A DNA stretch of 64,000 nucleotides from Desulfovibrio sp. X2 (GTDB lineage Bacteria > Desulfobacterota > Desulfovibrionia > Desulfovibrionales > Desulfovibrionaceae), in NCBI RefSeq assembly GCF_000422205.1, contig NZ_ATHV01000021.1, forward strand, positions 1 through 64,000. The letters are read 5' to 3'. Below, piece after piece: positions 8,995 through 18,481 of the stretch. Under the pieces are notes generated by a model that ran no database searches, had not been told where the DNA came from, and was given only the letters and a program-made list of their open reading frames with translations. The translations under genes were made by a program, and so were the position numbers. The stretch's first letter is position 1; each line of letters starts with the position of its first letter.

Positions 8995-9840
8995 CTAGGC
9001 CCAGACGAGTGCCGCCCATTCCCCCTCGATGTGCGTCTTCGGCTCGCCGAGCCCCAACTGGGCGTAGGTCCTGGCGACCGAGGGGGCCTGCTCCGTGAGG
9101 ATGCCCGAGAGCACGAGCGCGCTTCCCGGCGCCAGATGGGAGTGGACCGGACGCGAGAGGGCGATCAGCGGACCGGAGAGGATGTTGGCCACGATGAGCC
9201 CGAAGGTCCGCTCCGGACGCAGGCAGTCGATGCTGCCCACGGCCGTGGAGACCATGTCCGCGACATGGTTGGCGGCCAGGTTCTCCTCGGCGCAGGCCAC
9301 TGCCTGGGGGTCGATGTCCAGGGCCACGCCGCGGCAGCCGAGCAGGGCGAGGCCGATGGCCAGGATGCCCGAGCCGGTGCCGAGATCCAGAAATTCCGGC
9401 TTCGCGTCGAGCCTGCCGGACTCGGCGAGGCTGCCGATGGCCGCGAGGCAGAGCGCGGTGGTCGGATGATGGCCGGTGCCGAAGGCCATCTTGGGCTCGA
9501 TGATGATGCTCTTGCGCCGCGCGTCGCGCTGTTCCGCCAGCCAGGGCGGCAGCACCTCGAAGGTCTCCCCGGTCTGCACCGGGGTGAAGAAGTCGCGCCA
9601 GGCCATGGCCCAGTCCTGCGGGTCGACCTCGCTTCTCTTGAGGTCGCTTCCCGGGAAGGCGGCGGCAAGCTCGCGGGCGAGCTCCTCGGCCAGCGGGTGG
9701 TCCTCCAGATGGAAGGTGAACCAGGTGCGGCCGTCGACCGGGGAGAGATTCTCCTCCCAGCCCTGGGGCACGCGCTCCGTGAGAAAGGCTATGGCGCGCT
9801 CGTAGTCGTCCTGGAGCACTGCGAATTCGAACTTGTCCAC
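8995..9840 (-). CDS. prmA: Ribosomal protein L11 methyltransferase
   Basis: SAM-dependent methyltransferase modifying ribosomal protein L11. Its 281 residues match the usual length. The small N-terminal substrate domain is followed by the family motif MAFGTGHHPTT (about 119-129), the SAM-binding LDLGTGSGILA (about 150) and the late motif VANILSGPL corresponding to the NPPY-like catalytic region. It is monocistronic or weakly linked to argD, with a strong hairpin between the two. Confidence 0.93.
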   Translation of the reverse strand: MDKFEFAVLQDDYERAIAFLTERVPQGWEENLSPVDGRTWFTFHLEDHPLAEELARELAAAFPGSDLKRSEVDPQDWAMAWRDFFTPVQTGETFEVLPPWLAEQRDARRKSIIIEPKMAFGTGHHPTTALCLAAIGSLAESGRLDAKPEFLDLGTGSGILAIGLALLGCRGVALDIDPQAVACAEENLAANHVADMVSTAVGSIDCLRPERTFGLIVANILSGPLIALSRPVHSHLAPGSALVLSGILTEQAPSVARTYAQLGLGEPKTHIEGEWAALVWA

Positions 9841-9876
9841 GGTGGACTCCTCTTTGGGGACGGCGCGCTTCCGGTT

Positions 9877-9908
9877 CGGCCCGGCCGGGAACTTTCCCGG
9901 CCGGGCCG
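9877..9908 (-). terminator. Strong hairpin between argD and prmA
   Basis: A perfect 14-bp GC-rich stem (9877-9890 with 9895-9908) closed by the loop ACTT, downstream of argD on the minus strand. No T-run follows, so it may be a Rho-assisted terminator or an RNA-stabilising hairpin rather than a classical intrinsic terminator. Confidence 0.5.
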
Positions 9909-9931
9909 CCGAAAGGCGTTGCGGATGGCCT

Positions 9932-11131
9932 CTAGGAGGCCTTCAGGACATCGCTCAGGGCCTGGGCGAAGAGGTCCAGGTCCGAGCGTTCGATGGTCAG
10001 GGGAGGCAGGAGCCGAAGCACCTTGTCCTGGGTCAGGTTCAGGATGAAACCCTTGTCCAGGAGGTGTTCCCAGACTTCCTTGCCGGGCTTGGCGAGCTCG
10101 ATGCCGATGATCAGGCCGCGGCCCCGCACGTCGGTGATGGCGCCGGGCACGGCGGCGGACACGCCCCTGAAGAGCTCCTTGGCGTACTCGCCCATCTCCC
10201 TCGCCCGCTCGGCCAGGCCGTCGCGCTCCATGATCTCGATGACCTTGTCGGCCACGCGCGAGAGCAGGGCGCCGCCGCCGAAGGTGGTGGCGTGGCTGCC
10301 GGGCTTGAAGGCGCGGGCGGCCTCGTCCGTGGCCAGCATGGCGCCCATGGGCAGGCCGTTGGCCAAGGCCTTGGCCGAGGTGAAGACGTCCGGGGTCAGG
10401 CCGTATTCCTGGAAGGCCCAGAAGCTGCCCGTGCGGCAAAGGCCCGTCTGGACCTCGTCGACCATGAAGAGCACGCCCCGCTCCTGGCAGAGCTTCTGCA
10501 CGCCGCGCAGGTACTCGGGCGGCAGCGGCCGCACGCCGCCCTCGCCCAGGATGACCTCGAGCAGCACGGCCGCGGTCATCTCGCCCATGGCCTCCTCGAG
10601 GGCCGCAAGGTCGTTCCAGGGTACGGTCACGAAGCCGTCGGGCAGGGGATCGAAGCCGTCCTTGACCTTCTGCTGGCCCGTGGCCGTGAGCGTGGCCAGG
10701 GTCCGGCCGTGGAAGGATCCGGCAAGGGTGATGACCTCGTAGGCCTTGGTGCCCCGCACGGTGCGGTGGTAGCGCCGGGCGAGCTTGATGGCCGCCTCGT
10801 TGGCCTCCGCGCCGGAGTTGCAGAAGAAGACCTTGTCGCTGTGGCAGGTGCCGAGGATGCGCTCGGCCAGGGCCACCTGCTCCTGCTGGTAGAAGAGGTT
10901 CGAGACGTGGACGAGCTTCCCCGCCTGCTCGCAGATGACCTGGGTGATCTCGGGATGGCAATGGCCGAGCGAGGTCACGGCGATGCCGGAGAGCAGGTCG
11001 ATGTATTCCTTGCCCGCCATGTCGTAGAGCCGCGAGCCGGAGCCCCGGGCGATGTCCAGGGGGTACCGGCCGTAGGTGTGGCAGACCGCCGAAAGCTCGC
11101 AGGTCTTCAATTCGTCGAAGGATGTTTTCAT
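9932..11131 (-). CDS. argD: Acetylornithine aminotransferase
   Basis: PLP-dependent class III aminotransferase of arginine synthesis; close relatives also act on succinyldiaminopimelate. There are 399 residues from the chosen start. Motifs: SGAEANEAAIKLAR, the cofactor-binding Asp in VDEVQTGLCRTG, and the PLP lysine in TSAKALANG. The frame is open to 11179, but the Met at 11131 begins the family-like MKTSFDELK. dut ends 20 bp upstream in the same direction, so the two are probably co-transcribed. Confidence 0.9.
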   Translation of the reverse strand: MKTSFDELKTCELSAVCHTYGRYPLDIARGSGSRLYDMAGKEYIDLLSGIAVTSLGHCHPEITQVICEQAGKLVHVSNLFYQQEQVALAERILGTCHSDKVFFCNSGAEANEAAIKLARRYHRTVRGTKAYEVITLAGSFHGRTLATLTATGQQKVKDGFDPLPDGFVTVPWNDLAALEEAMGEMTAAVLLEVILGEGGVRPLPPEYLRGVQKLCQERGVLFMVDEVQTGLCRTGSFWAFQEYGLTPDVFTSAKALANGLPMGAMLATDEAARAFKPGSHATTFGGGALLSRVADKVIEIMERDGLAERAREMGEYAKELFRGVSAAVPGAITDVRGRGLIIGIELAKPGKEVWEHLLDKGFILNLTQDKVLRLLPPLTIERSDLDLFAQALSDVLKAS

Positions 11132-11150
11132 GATCGTCTCACTGACTGAT

Positions 11151-11621
11151 TTACAGTTTGCCCGTGTGTCCGAAGCCACCTGTTCCCCGCGCCGTGGAGG
11201 AGAGGTCGTCGCACGCGACGACGCCGGCTCGTCGGAAGGGCATGAAGACGAGTTGGGCGATGCGCTGGCCGCGCGTGACGACGCGGGGCTCGCCCGATGT
11301 GTTGAGCAGGCAGACCTTGATCTCGCCCCGGTAGTCGGGGTCGATGACGCCCACGCCCTGGGCCACGGTCAGGCCGTCCTTGGCGCCGAGGCCGCTGCGG
11401 GAGAAGACGAAGCCCGCCCAGCCCGGCTCGGAGATTTCGATGGCCACCCCGGCACCCACGAAGGCACGTCCGCCCGCGGGCACGGTAATGGAATCCTCGT
11501 CGAGGCAGGCGCGCAGGTCGAGCCCCGCGGAGTGCTCCGTGGAGTACTCGCAGCCGTGTTCCTCCCAGACAGGGTGGAGGAATTTGAACCTGACTTCCAA
11601 TGGGATCGTGGCCTGGGTCAT
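11151..11621 (-). CDS. dut: dUTP diphosphatase
   Basis: Hydrolyses dUTP to dUMP, which limits uracil in DNA and feeds dTMP synthesis. It is a trimeric all-beta enzyme of 156 residues. All five motifs are seen: AGLDLRA, RSGLGAKDG, GVIDPDYRGEI, GQRIAQLVF and the C-terminal RGTGGFGHTG that closes the active site. A frame extends to 11717, but the ATG at 11621 has the ribosome-binding site GGAGA eight bases upstream and matches the family start. Confidence 0.95.
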   Translation of the reverse strand: MTQATIPLEVRFKFLHPVWEEHGCEYSTEHSAGLDLRACLDEDSITVPAGGRAFVGAGVAIEISEPGWAGFVFSRSGLGAKDGLTVAQGVGVIDPDYRGEIKVCLLNTSGEPRVVTRGQRIAQLVFMPFRRAGVVACDDLSSTARGTGGFGHTGKL

Positions 11622-11788
11622 GCGTTTCTCCGAAATGTCCCGCAGGGGCGGGCAAGGGGGCGACCGTATGCGTTTGATCCGTAAAAGGCAACAGGCCCGC
11701 CGCCTCGCCCATTGCAATTTGGGTCTGCTTTGGGCACTAGGATAAGGAACCGTCCGCCATCGAGGACGGAGATACCGGAGGAACGAAC

Positions 11789-14362
11789 ATGCGCCCCATT
11801 CGCAGCTTCAGCGTCGTACCGCGGCTTCCCCCCAAGCTGGAAGCCATGTGGGAGCTCGCCTACAACTACTGGTTCTCCTGGAACGATGCGGTCGCCGACC
11901 TCTTCGCGCAGATAGATCTGGACCTGTGGCGCGCCTGCTACGGCAACCCCGTCGCCTTCCTGAACCAGCTGCCCCAGCGCACGCTGGAGGAGCTGTCGCG
12001 CGACGAGTTCTTCGTGGAACGCGTGCGCGACGCCCAAAAGAGCCTGCACGACTATCTTTCCCGCGCGGCCACGCCCGTCTCCTTTCCCGATCACGACAGG
12101 GACGGCCCGGCCGTGGCCTATTTCAGCGCCGAGTTCGGCCTGGACGTGAGCCTGCCCATCTATTCCGGCGGGCTCGGCATCCTCGCGGGCGACCACCTGA
12201 AGTCCGCCTCGGACCTGAACGTGCCCCTGGTGGCCATCGGCCTGGCCTACAAGAAAGGCTATTTCCGCCAGTACCTGACCCCGGACGGCTGGCAGCAGGA
12301 GCGCTATCCCGACGCCGACTTCGAGCAGCTGCCCATCTCCCTGGTGAAGCAGGACGACGGCCAGCCCCTGACCATCGGCGTGGAGCTGGCCGAGCGTTCC
12401 TGCCAGGCCCAGATCTGGCGCGTGGACGTGGGCCGCATCAAGCTCTTCCTCCTGGACACGAACATCGAGGCCAACGATCCGGATCTGCGCGAGATCACCG
12501 CCCAGCTCTACGGCGGCGACTGGGAGATGCGCATCCGCCAGGAGATACTGCTCGGCGTGGGCGGCATCCGCGCCCTGTGGGCCATGGGGCTCAAGCCCAC
12601 GGTCATCCATATGAACGAAGGACACAGCGCCTTTGCCGGACTCGAGCGCATCCGGGTGTTCATGAGCGAGGACAAGCTCTCCTTCGAGGCGGCCATGGAG
12701 CTTGCCGCCTCCACCTCGGTCTTCACCACGCACACCCCGGTGCCCGCGGGCAACGACCGCTTCGACCCGGGGCTCATGCAGCGCTACTTCGAGGGCTACG
12801 CCAAGAGCATCGGCCTGGCCTTCAAGGTCTTCCTGGCGCTCGGCCGCGAGGATCCGCGCGACGACTCTGAGTCCTTCTGCATGACAGTGCTGGCGCTTCG
12901 CCTCTCGCGCTTCAACAACGGCGTCTCGGAGCTGCACGGCAAGGTCTCGCGCAACATGTGGAAGAAGGTCTGGCCGCAGTATCCCGTGGACGACGTGCCC
13001 ATCAACGCCATCACCAACGGCGTGCACCAGCCGTCCTTCGTGGCCCCGGACATGGCCGCGCTCTACGACCGCTACCTGGGCGTGAACTGGAAGGAGGACC
13101 CGGACTGCTCGCGCGTCTGGCGGCAGGCGCAGAACATCCCGGACTCCGAGCTCTGGCGCACACACGAGCGGCTGCGCGAGCGGCTCATCGACTACGTGCG
13201 CTACCGCGTGGCCGAGAGCCTGCGCCGCCGCGGCGCGAGACGCAGGGAGATCGAGGAGGCCCAGGAGCTCCTGGACCCTCGCGCCCTCACCGTCTGCTTC
13301 GCCCGACGCTTCGCCACCTACAAGCGGGCCAACCTCCTGTTCATGGACGTGGAGCGGCTGAAGCGCCTGCTCTCGAATCCGGACAAGCCGGTCCAGTTCA
13401 TCTTCGCCGGAAAGGCGCACCCCCAGGACAACGAGGGCAAGACTCTCATCCAGCAGATCGTGCAGCTCTCGCGCACCCCGGAGCTCAAGAACAAGATCGT
13501 CTTCATCGAAGACTACGACATGGACGTGGCCAAGCACATGGTGCAGGGCGGCGACGTGTGGCTCAACAACCCCCGCGTGCCCCTGGAGGCCTGCGGCACC
13601 TCGGGCATGAAGGCCATGTCCAACGGCGTGCTCAACGTCAGCACCCTGGACGGCTGGTGGGCCGAGGCCTACCAGTCCGACAACTCCGTGGGCTACGGCG
13701 TCGGGCGCGGCGAGATCTACGAGGACTGGGGCTACCAGGACTTCGTGGAGAGCCACACCCTGTTCAACGTGCTCGAGACCGACGTGGTCCCGGACTTCTA
13801 CGAGCGCGGCCACGGCAACCTGCCGCGCAGCTGGGTCAGGCGCATGAAGAACGCCCTGGTGCAGCTCGGGCCGGTGTTCAGCGCCCACCGCATGGTCGAG
13901 GACTACATGCGCAAGGCCTACCTGCCCGCCTTCGAGAACTACCACAAGCTGGCCCAGGCCGACTTCGCCAAGGCCAAGGAGCTCGCCGCCTGGCGGATGG
14001 ATCTGATGACCAAGTGGAGCGAGATCCACATCCGCAACGTGCGCACCGAGGTGCCGGAGCAGGTCTTCGTGGGCGAGCCCTTCGTCGTGGAGGCGGAGAT
14101 CTGGCTCGACGGGCTCACGACCGACGACGTGAAGGCGGAACTCTACGCCGGGCAGATCAATCAGGACGGCGAGATGGTCCAGCGACGGACCGTGGAGCTC
14201 CAGTCCGAGGGCAAGACCGAGGACGACTGGCACGTCTACAAGGGCGAACTGATGCCCGCGGAGGCCGGGCGCTTCGGCTTCACCATCCGCATCCTGCCCT
14301 TCCATCCGCTGCTCATCGACCCGCGTTCCCTGGGGCTCATCCGCTGGGTGGACGCGCGCTAG
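11789..14362 (+). CDS. glgP: Alpha-glucan phosphorylase
   Basis: GT35 phosphorylase (857 residues) releasing glucose-1-phosphate from glycogen or maltodextrin. An N-terminal DUF3417-type segment (LPPKLEAMWELAYNYWFSWN) and overall length place it in the bacterial/archaeal alpha-glucan phosphorylase branch rather than the E. coli GlgP branch. PLP and substrate motifs include SGGLGILAGDH, NEGHSAF and EACGTSGMKAMSNGVLN with the PLP lysine. A ribosome-binding site (GGAGGAA) precedes the ATG. It is monocistronic here and about 11 kb from the glgA-CBM48-glgB operon with which it would act in glycogen turnover. Confidence 0.93.
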   Translation: MRPIRSFSVVPRLPPKLEAMWELAYNYWFSWNDAVADLFAQIDLDLWRACYGNPVAFLNQLPQRTLEELSRDEFFVERVRDAQKSLHDYLSRAATPVSFPDHDRDGPAVAYFSAEFGLDVSLPIYSGGLGILAGDHLKSASDLNVPLVAIGLAYKKGYFRQYLTPDGWQQERYPDADFEQLPISLVKQDDGQPLTIGVELAERSCQAQIWRVDVGRIKLFLLDTNIEANDPDLREITAQLYGGDWEMRIRQEILLGVGGIRALWAMGLKPTVIHMNEGHSAFAGLERIRVFMSEDKLSFEAAMELAASTSVFTTHTPVPAGNDRFDPGLMQRYFEGYAKSIGLAFKVFLALGREDPRDDSESFCMTVLALRLSRFNNGVSELHGKVSRNMWKKVWPQYPVDDVPINAITNGVHQPSFVAPDMAALYDRYLGVNWKEDPDCSRVWRQAQNIPDSELWRTHERLRERLIDYVRYRVAESLRRRGARRREIEEAQELLDPRALTVCFARRFATYKRANLLFMDVERLKRLLSNPDKPVQFIFAGKAHPQDNEGKTLIQQIVQLSRTPELKNKIVFIEDYDMDVAKHMVQGGDVWLNNPRVPLEACGTSGMKAMSNGVLNVSTLDGWWAEAYQSDNSVGYGVGRGEIYEDWGYQDFVESHTLFNVLETDVVPDFYERGHGNLPRSWVRRMKNALVQLGPVFSAHRMVEDYMRKAYLPAFENYHKLAQADFAKAKELAAWRMDLMTKWSEIHIRNVRTEVPEQVFVGEPFVVEAEIWLDGLTTDDVKAELYAGQINQDGEMVQRRTVELQSEGKTEDDWHVYKGELMPAEAGRFGFTIRILPFHPLLIDPRSLGLIRWVDAR

Positions 14363-14521
14363 GTCGAATGGGGCGGCGTTTTCGAGGGGGCTTGCGCGCG
14401 GGCTCTCCTTGGCGTACAGGCAGGTGCCATGGAGGGGGAGCGCCGCTTTGTGCGGCGTCTTTCACGGCGCCGCGCGTCGCTGCTTGGCGGGCGGCCGGCT
14501 GAACCGAAATCCTGGAACGCA

Positions 14522-14938
14522 ATGTCCTTTCTCGACAAGATACTGAAGGTCGCGGCCGCCGGCCGCGCCCGCGCGGACAAGCGCTCGGCCCTGCGCGTCG
14601 AGGTGCCCCTGCTGCGCGCCAAGGTGGCCGACAAGCCCGTGAGCATCAGCGTGCGCGACATCAGCGCGGACGGCGTCTCGCTCAATGCCGTGGCCCGCGA
14701 CCTGAAGCCCGGCAACGAGATCCTCGTGAACCTCTTTCTCGGCTCGAGGCTGCTCCTGGATGGTCTGGCCGTGCGCATCGTGCGCGTGGACAAGGGCTAC
14801 GTGGGCGGGCAGTTCAGCCGTCTCACGCCGGGGCAGGCGGACTTCCTGCGCGAGTTCGTGCGCAGCGCGGGCGAGCGCGCCGTGAACTGCGAGGCCACGG
14901 GCATGGCCGGGACGGCCGCCGCGTCGATCAAGTTCTGA
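14522..14938 (+). CDS. PilZ domain protein
   Basis: A 138-residue single-domain protein with the cyclic-di-GMP-binding PilZ signature: an Arg-rich RSALRVEVP stretch (RxxxR-like, about residues 22-30) and DISADGVSL (D/NxSxxG, about 47-55). Expected to bind c-di-GMP and relay it to a partner; the target is unknown. A longer frame starts at 14429, but the ATG at 14522 gives the clean start MSFLDKILK. An intrinsic terminator follows directly. Confidence 0.82.
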   Translation: MSFLDKILKVAAAGRARADKRSALRVEVPLLRAKVADKPVSISVRDISADGVSLNAVARDLKPGNEILVNLFLGSRLLLDGLAVRIVRVDKGYVGGQFSRLTPGQADFLREFVRSAGERAVNCEATGMAGTAAASIKF

Positions 14939-14964
14939 CGGATAAACCTGCGGGTGATTTTTCG

Positions 14965-14999
14965 CGAGGGGGACGGCATGCCGTCCCCCTCGTTTTTTT
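14965..14999 (+). terminator. Intrinsic terminator after the PilZ gene
   Basis: A perfect 14-bp palindromic stem, 14965-14978 (arm CGAGGGGGACGGCA) pairing with its complement through 14992, ends in seven T residues (14993-14999). It also separates this transcript from the convergent cobalamin block. Confidence 0.9.
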
Positions 15000-15005
15000 G
15001 TCGGG

Positions 15006-15722
15006 CTATTTTTTCCGCTCTTTGGGCAGCAGGAAGAGGGAGAAGTAGGGCAGCGTCTCGGGGACCTCGTCCAGGCCCTGGTAGCGGGCCTCGTCCGCCA
15101 TGCCCAGGCAGGAGACGGCCTGCACGCGTTCGGACAGGCCGAGGCGGCTGACGACTTTGCGGATGGTGGGGAGGTTGCGGTAGGCCTTGAGCACCACGGC
15201 GTTGTCCGCCGTGGCGAGCGTGGTCTCGAGCTTCTCCTCCGCGGCGATGCCCGAGATCACGCACAGGCCTTCCTCGCCTTCCACCAGGGGCGTCAGCGCG
15301 GCCGCGGCCGCGGCCTGGTACGAGGTCACCCCGGGCACCGCCTGCACGGGCGCCTCGGGCTCCAGGGCCCGCAGGGTGCGCAGCAGGTAGCCGAAGGTGC
15401 TGTAGGTCATGGGATCGCCCAGCGTCAGGAAGACGGCGTCCTCGCCCCTGGAAAGGACCGCGAGCACCTTGCGCGCCGCCTCTTCCCAGGCCGCGGCGAG
15501 GATCACCTCGTCGCGGGTCATGGGGAATTCCAGGCGCTCCACGCGCGCGCCCTCCGAAAGGTGGACGCGGGCTATCTCCAGGGCGTGGGACTGCCCGTTG
15601 CGCGGCGAGGCCGCGGTGAACACGGTGGCGGTCGCGGCCAGGATGCGCGCGGCCTTGACGGTCATGAGCTCCGGATCGCCGGGGCCCACGCCCACGGCGT
15701 ACAGGGTGCCGAGCGTGCTCAT
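15006..15722 (-). CDS. cbiL: Precorrin-2 / cobalt-factor II C20-methyltransferase
   Basis: SAM-dependent tetrapyrrole methylase of 238 residues acting early in cobalamin synthesis. The first methylase motif is YAVGVGPGDPELMTVKA at residues 8-24; LGDPMTYSTFGYLL and PGVTSYQAAAA are the other diagnostic stretches. It is the last gene of the riboswitch-controlled block and overlaps the binding-protein gene by 4 nt (ATGA). In an organism that inserts cobalt early through CbiK, the substrate is most likely cobalt-factor II. The symbol cobI is used for the aerobic-pathway equivalent. Confidence 0.88.
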   Translation of the reverse strand: MSTLGTLYAVGVGPGDPELMTVKAARILAATATVFTAASPRNGQSHALEIARVHLSEGARVERLEFPMTRDEVILAAAWEEAARKVLAVLSRGEDAVFLTLGDPMTYSTFGYLLRTLRALEPEAPVQAVPGVTSYQAAAAAALTPLVEGEEGLCVISGIAAEEKLETTLATADNAVVLKAYRNLPTIRKVVSRLGLSERVQAVSCLGMADEARYQGLDEVPETLPYFSLFLLPKERKK

Positions 15723-16672
15723 TGCTTCACCTCGCCCGTGCCGTCAGTGAGCGCTGCGGCGCATTCCGGATGCAGGAAGGCGGCGAGCTCCTCCACGGCC
15801 TGCACGTTTCCGGGGCCGGGCCGGGAGAAGCGGCGTTCGTCAACGGTCAGCACCCGGCCGTTCTTCACCGCGGAAAGCTCGCTGAACTGGTCGCGTTCGG
15901 CAGGCGGCTGGGGTTCCGGATTCATGGGCCCCTTCTGGACCACGTAGGCCTCGGGCTGCAGGGCGAGCAGCGCCTCGAGCCCCAGGGGCACATGGTTGCG
16001 CCGATCGGCCGGGCAGTTGCGGCCGCCCGCGCGGCGCACGATCTCTCCGGCCATGCTTCCGGCCCCGGCCGCCAGGAGAGGCGGATAGCGGACCTCGAAG
16101 AAGACGCTCGGTTCCGGCCGTCCGGCCACGGCCTCGGCCACGCGCGCAAGGCGCGCCTGCATCCCGGACACCGCCTCTTCGGCCGCGTCCTCCGCTCCGG
16201 TCAGCTCACCCAGGGCACGGTAGGCGTCGAAGAGTTCGTCGAAGGAGTTCATGCGCAGCACGACTACCGAAAGGCCGTGGCGTCGCAGCTCCTGTACCTC
16301 GGCCAGCGCGGCCTCGCGCCCGCCGAGTTGCAGCACCAGATCGGGCCTGGCGCCCATGACCAGCTCCAGGTTGGGCCGCAGGTGGGTGCCCACGGTGGGC
16401 AGCTTGTCCAGGGCGGGCAGCGCGGCCTCGGTCTTGGTGCGGGCCACGATCCTGTCCGCGCGTCCGAGCGCAGCCAGGATGTCGTCGAAGCCCGCGTACA
16501 GGGTGACGATGCGTCGCGCCGGGCCGTCCAGGCGGACCGTGGTCCCGGTGGCGTCGGTGAGGCTGATCCCGGCCCTGGCCGGGCTAGGCAGCAGGAGCAG
16601 GAGCAGCAGGCACGAACAGAGCCTGCGGAGCACCCGTGCGCGGGTGGTGTACGATGTCCACGTCGGTTTCAT
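15719..16672 (-). CDS. Periplasmic binding protein, BtuF/FepB-like
   Basis: Secreted helical-backbone metal-receptor protein of 317 residues (signal peptide through about 34, LLLLLLLPSPARA). Features of the cluster-III binding fold are ARRIVTLYAGFDDILAALG near the start of the mature protein and KNGRVLTVD near the end. It would deliver a corrinoid, siderophore or tetrapyrrole to the adjacent FecCD-type permease. Control by a cobalamin riboswitch argues for B12, a corrinoid precursor or cobalt chelate. Its 5' end overlaps the ATPase gene by 89 nt; a GTG at 16633 would give a shorter but still signal-bearing protein. Confidence 0.8.
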   Translation of the reverse strand: MKPTWTSYTTRARVLRRLCSCLLLLLLLPSPARAGISLTDATGTTVRLDGPARRIVTLYAGFDDILAALGRADRIVARTKTEAALPALDKLPTVGTHLRPNLELVMGARPDLVLQLGGREAALAEVQELRRHGLSVVVLRMNSFDELFDAYRALGELTGAEDAAEEAVSGMQARLARVAEAVAGRPEPSVFFEVRYPPLLAAGAGSMAGEIVRRAGGRNCPADRRNHVPLGLEALLALQPEAYVVQKGPMNPEPQPPAERDQFSELSAVKNGRVLTVDERRFSRPGPGNVQAVEELAAFLHPECAAALTDGTGEVKQ

Positions 16673-17381
16673 ATATCTCCATGAGAATTTCGCGCGTGAA
16701 GATTTCGGGCGTTTCGCCCTGGCGCGCGATGCGTCCGTTCTTGAGGAAGACGAGCCGTCGGCAGTAGAGCGCGGCCAGGTTCAGGTCGTGCATGACCGAG
16801 ACCACCGTGGTTCCGGCCCGGCAGCGCGCGGCCAGCAGGTCGTGCACGGCCATGCGCGACGCGGCGTCCAGACCCGCGGCCGCCTCGTCCAGGAGGAGCA
16901 GGGGCGTTTCCTGGGCCAGGGCGCGGGCGATGAGCACGCGCCGGAATTCGCCGCCCGAGAGATGGTCAACGGGCCGGTCGTAGAGACGCTCCACCCCGGT
17001 CTCGCGCATGGCCGCCCAGGCTGCGTCGTAGTCCGCCTCGGACCACCCCCCGAGCAGGGGCAGGCGTGCCTGGCGGCCCATGAGCACGACGTTCAGCGCG
17101 CGAAGGCCGAGGCCCGGATCGGCCCGTTGCGGCACGGCGGCGATGAGCAGGGCGCGCTCGCGCGGGGAGAGGCCCGCGAGGTCCCGTCCGTCCACCTGGA
17201 CCGTGCCCGCCTCCGGCGCGAGTTGTCCGGCGAGGGCCGCGAGCAGGGTGCTCTTGCCCGCGCCGTTGGGCCCGAGCACGCCGACCATGGTCCCGCGCTC
17301 GACCGCGAGGTCCAGCCCCTGCAGCACGGTGCGGCCGTCGTACCCGGCGTGAAGTCCGCCTGCCTGGATGATGGCGGTCAT
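16584..17381 (-). CDS. ABC transporter ATPase, BtuD/FecE-like
   Basis: A 265-residue ATPase of an iron-siderophore/cobalamin-type importer. Walker A is GPNGAGKST (about 36-44), signature LSGGEFRRV, Walker B LLLLDEAAAGLD, and the switch His lies in SVMHDLN. The start is set by a 4-nt ATGA overlap with the permease stop. The long C-terminal tail (Pro/Ala-rich) reads into the next gene. With its partners it forms a complete BtuCDF-like importer. Confidence 0.88.
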   Translation of the reverse strand: MTAIIQAGGLHAGYDGRTVLQGLDLAVERGTMVGVLGPNGAGKSTLLAALAGQLAPEAGTVQVDGRDLAGLSPRERALLIAAVPQRADPGLGLRALNVVLMGRQARLPLLGGWSEADYDAAWAAMRETGVERLYDRPVDHLSGGEFRRVLIARALAQETPLLLLDEAAAGLDAASRMAVHDLLAARCRAGTTVVSVMHDLNLAALYCRRLVFLKNGRIARQGETPEIFTREILMEIYETDVDIVHHPRTGAPQALFVPAAPAPAA

Positions 17382-18481
17382 GCCTCCCTCCGGCCCCGGC
17401 GCACCAGCACCAGGCAGAAGAAGGGGCCGCCGCACAGCGCGGTGACCACGCCAACGGGCAGCTCCAGGCCGCCGGGCAGCATGGAGCGGGCAAGCACGTC
17501 CGCCCAGAGCAGGGTGAGGCCGCCGAGCAGCCCGGAGAAGACGAGCAGGGGCCTGTGCTCCGCGCCGACCATGCGTCGCGCCATGTGCGGCACCACGAGC
17601 CCCACGAAGCCGATGACTCCGGATACGGACACTGCCGCGCCCGCGAGCAGGCTCGCGGCCACCAGCAGGCGGCGCCGGGCGCGCGGCGCGTCCACGCCGA
17701 GGAGCCCGGCCTGGGCGCTTCCGAGCGAGAGCGCGTCCAGGTCGCGCGCCCACAGGCCGAGGAGCGCGAGCCCTGCGATCAGATACGGCAGAAGAAGCAG
17801 CAGATGGCCCGCGCCCCGGCCCTGCAGGCTGCCCATGAGCCAGAAGACGATGTTGGCCGTGGACTCCTCGTTCAGGGCCTTGAGCAGGGCGATGCAGGCG
17901 GCCAGTACCGTGGCGACCACGATTCCGGCCAGGACCAGGGTCTCGCGGCCCGGGCCGCGTGCCGCCCTGGCGAGCAGCAGGACAGCGGCCAGCGCGGCCA
18001 TGGCGCCGCAAAGCCCGGCGAGGGGCAAGACGCCCACGGGCAGGCCGAGGAGCGTCAGGGCCGTGCGCGCGCCAAGGCCGAAGAAGATGGCCAGGCTCGC
18101 GCCGCAGGCCGCGCCGGTGGAGACGCCCAGGGTGAAGGCGTCGGCCAGCGGGTTTCGCAGCACGCCCTGGAAGACGCAGCCGGACACGGCCAGCGCCAGG
18201 CCCACGCAGAAGGCCAGGAGCCCGCGCTGCAGGCGCAGGTCCAGGACCACGCTCCGCAGCACCGGGTCCATTGCCGGGGGCTGTCCGCCCGGGGCGAAGA
18301 GGGTGCCCAGGGCGCGCCAGACGTCGGCCTCGGGCACGTGCAGCGGGCCGATGGCGCAGGCCAGGGGCAGCGAGGCCAGGCACAGCGCTCCGAGGAGCAG
18401 CGCGCCGCACGTGCGCCGTGCGGCGCGCCGCCGCTCGGCGGCCAGCAGGCCGGGCAGGGTGACGGATTCCGCTTCGTTCAC
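17378..18481 (-). CDS. ABC transporter permease, BtuC/FecCD-like
   Basis: A 367-residue polytopic inner-membrane permease of the FecCD family with about ten hydrophobic segments. Typical stretches are SGCVFQGVLRNPLADAFTLGVSTG and FVGLVVPHMARR (ATPase-coupling loop). The GTG start at 18481 overlaps the cbiK stop as GTGA, giving MNEAESVTLPG; longer in-frame extensions run through cbiK and are not real. Expected cargo is a corrinoid or metal-tetrapyrrole compound, inferred from the neighbours and riboswitch. Confidence 0.88.
   Translation of the reverse strand: MNEAESVTLPGLLAAERRRAARRTCGALLLGALCLASLPLACAIGPLHVPEADVWRALGTLFAPGGQPPAMDPVLRSVVLDLRLQRGLLAFCVGLALAVSGCVFQGVLRNPLADAFTLGVSTGAACGASLAIFFGLGARTALTLLGLPVGVLPLAGLCGAMAALAAVLLLARAARGPGRETLVLAGIVVATVLAACIALLKALNEESTANIVFWLMGSLQGRGAGHLLLLLPYLIAGLALLGLWARDLDALSLGSAQAGLLGVDAPRARRRLLVAASLLAGAAVSVSGVIGFVGLVVPHMARRMVGAEHRPLLVFSGLLGGLTLLWADVLARSMLPGGLELPVGVVTALCGGPFFCLVLVRRGRREA

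Noticed and set aside
11618-14305. 895-codon minus-strand open frame
   Set aside because: Antisense to glgP; its composition is low-complexity His/Val/Leu/Gly with no recognisable family.
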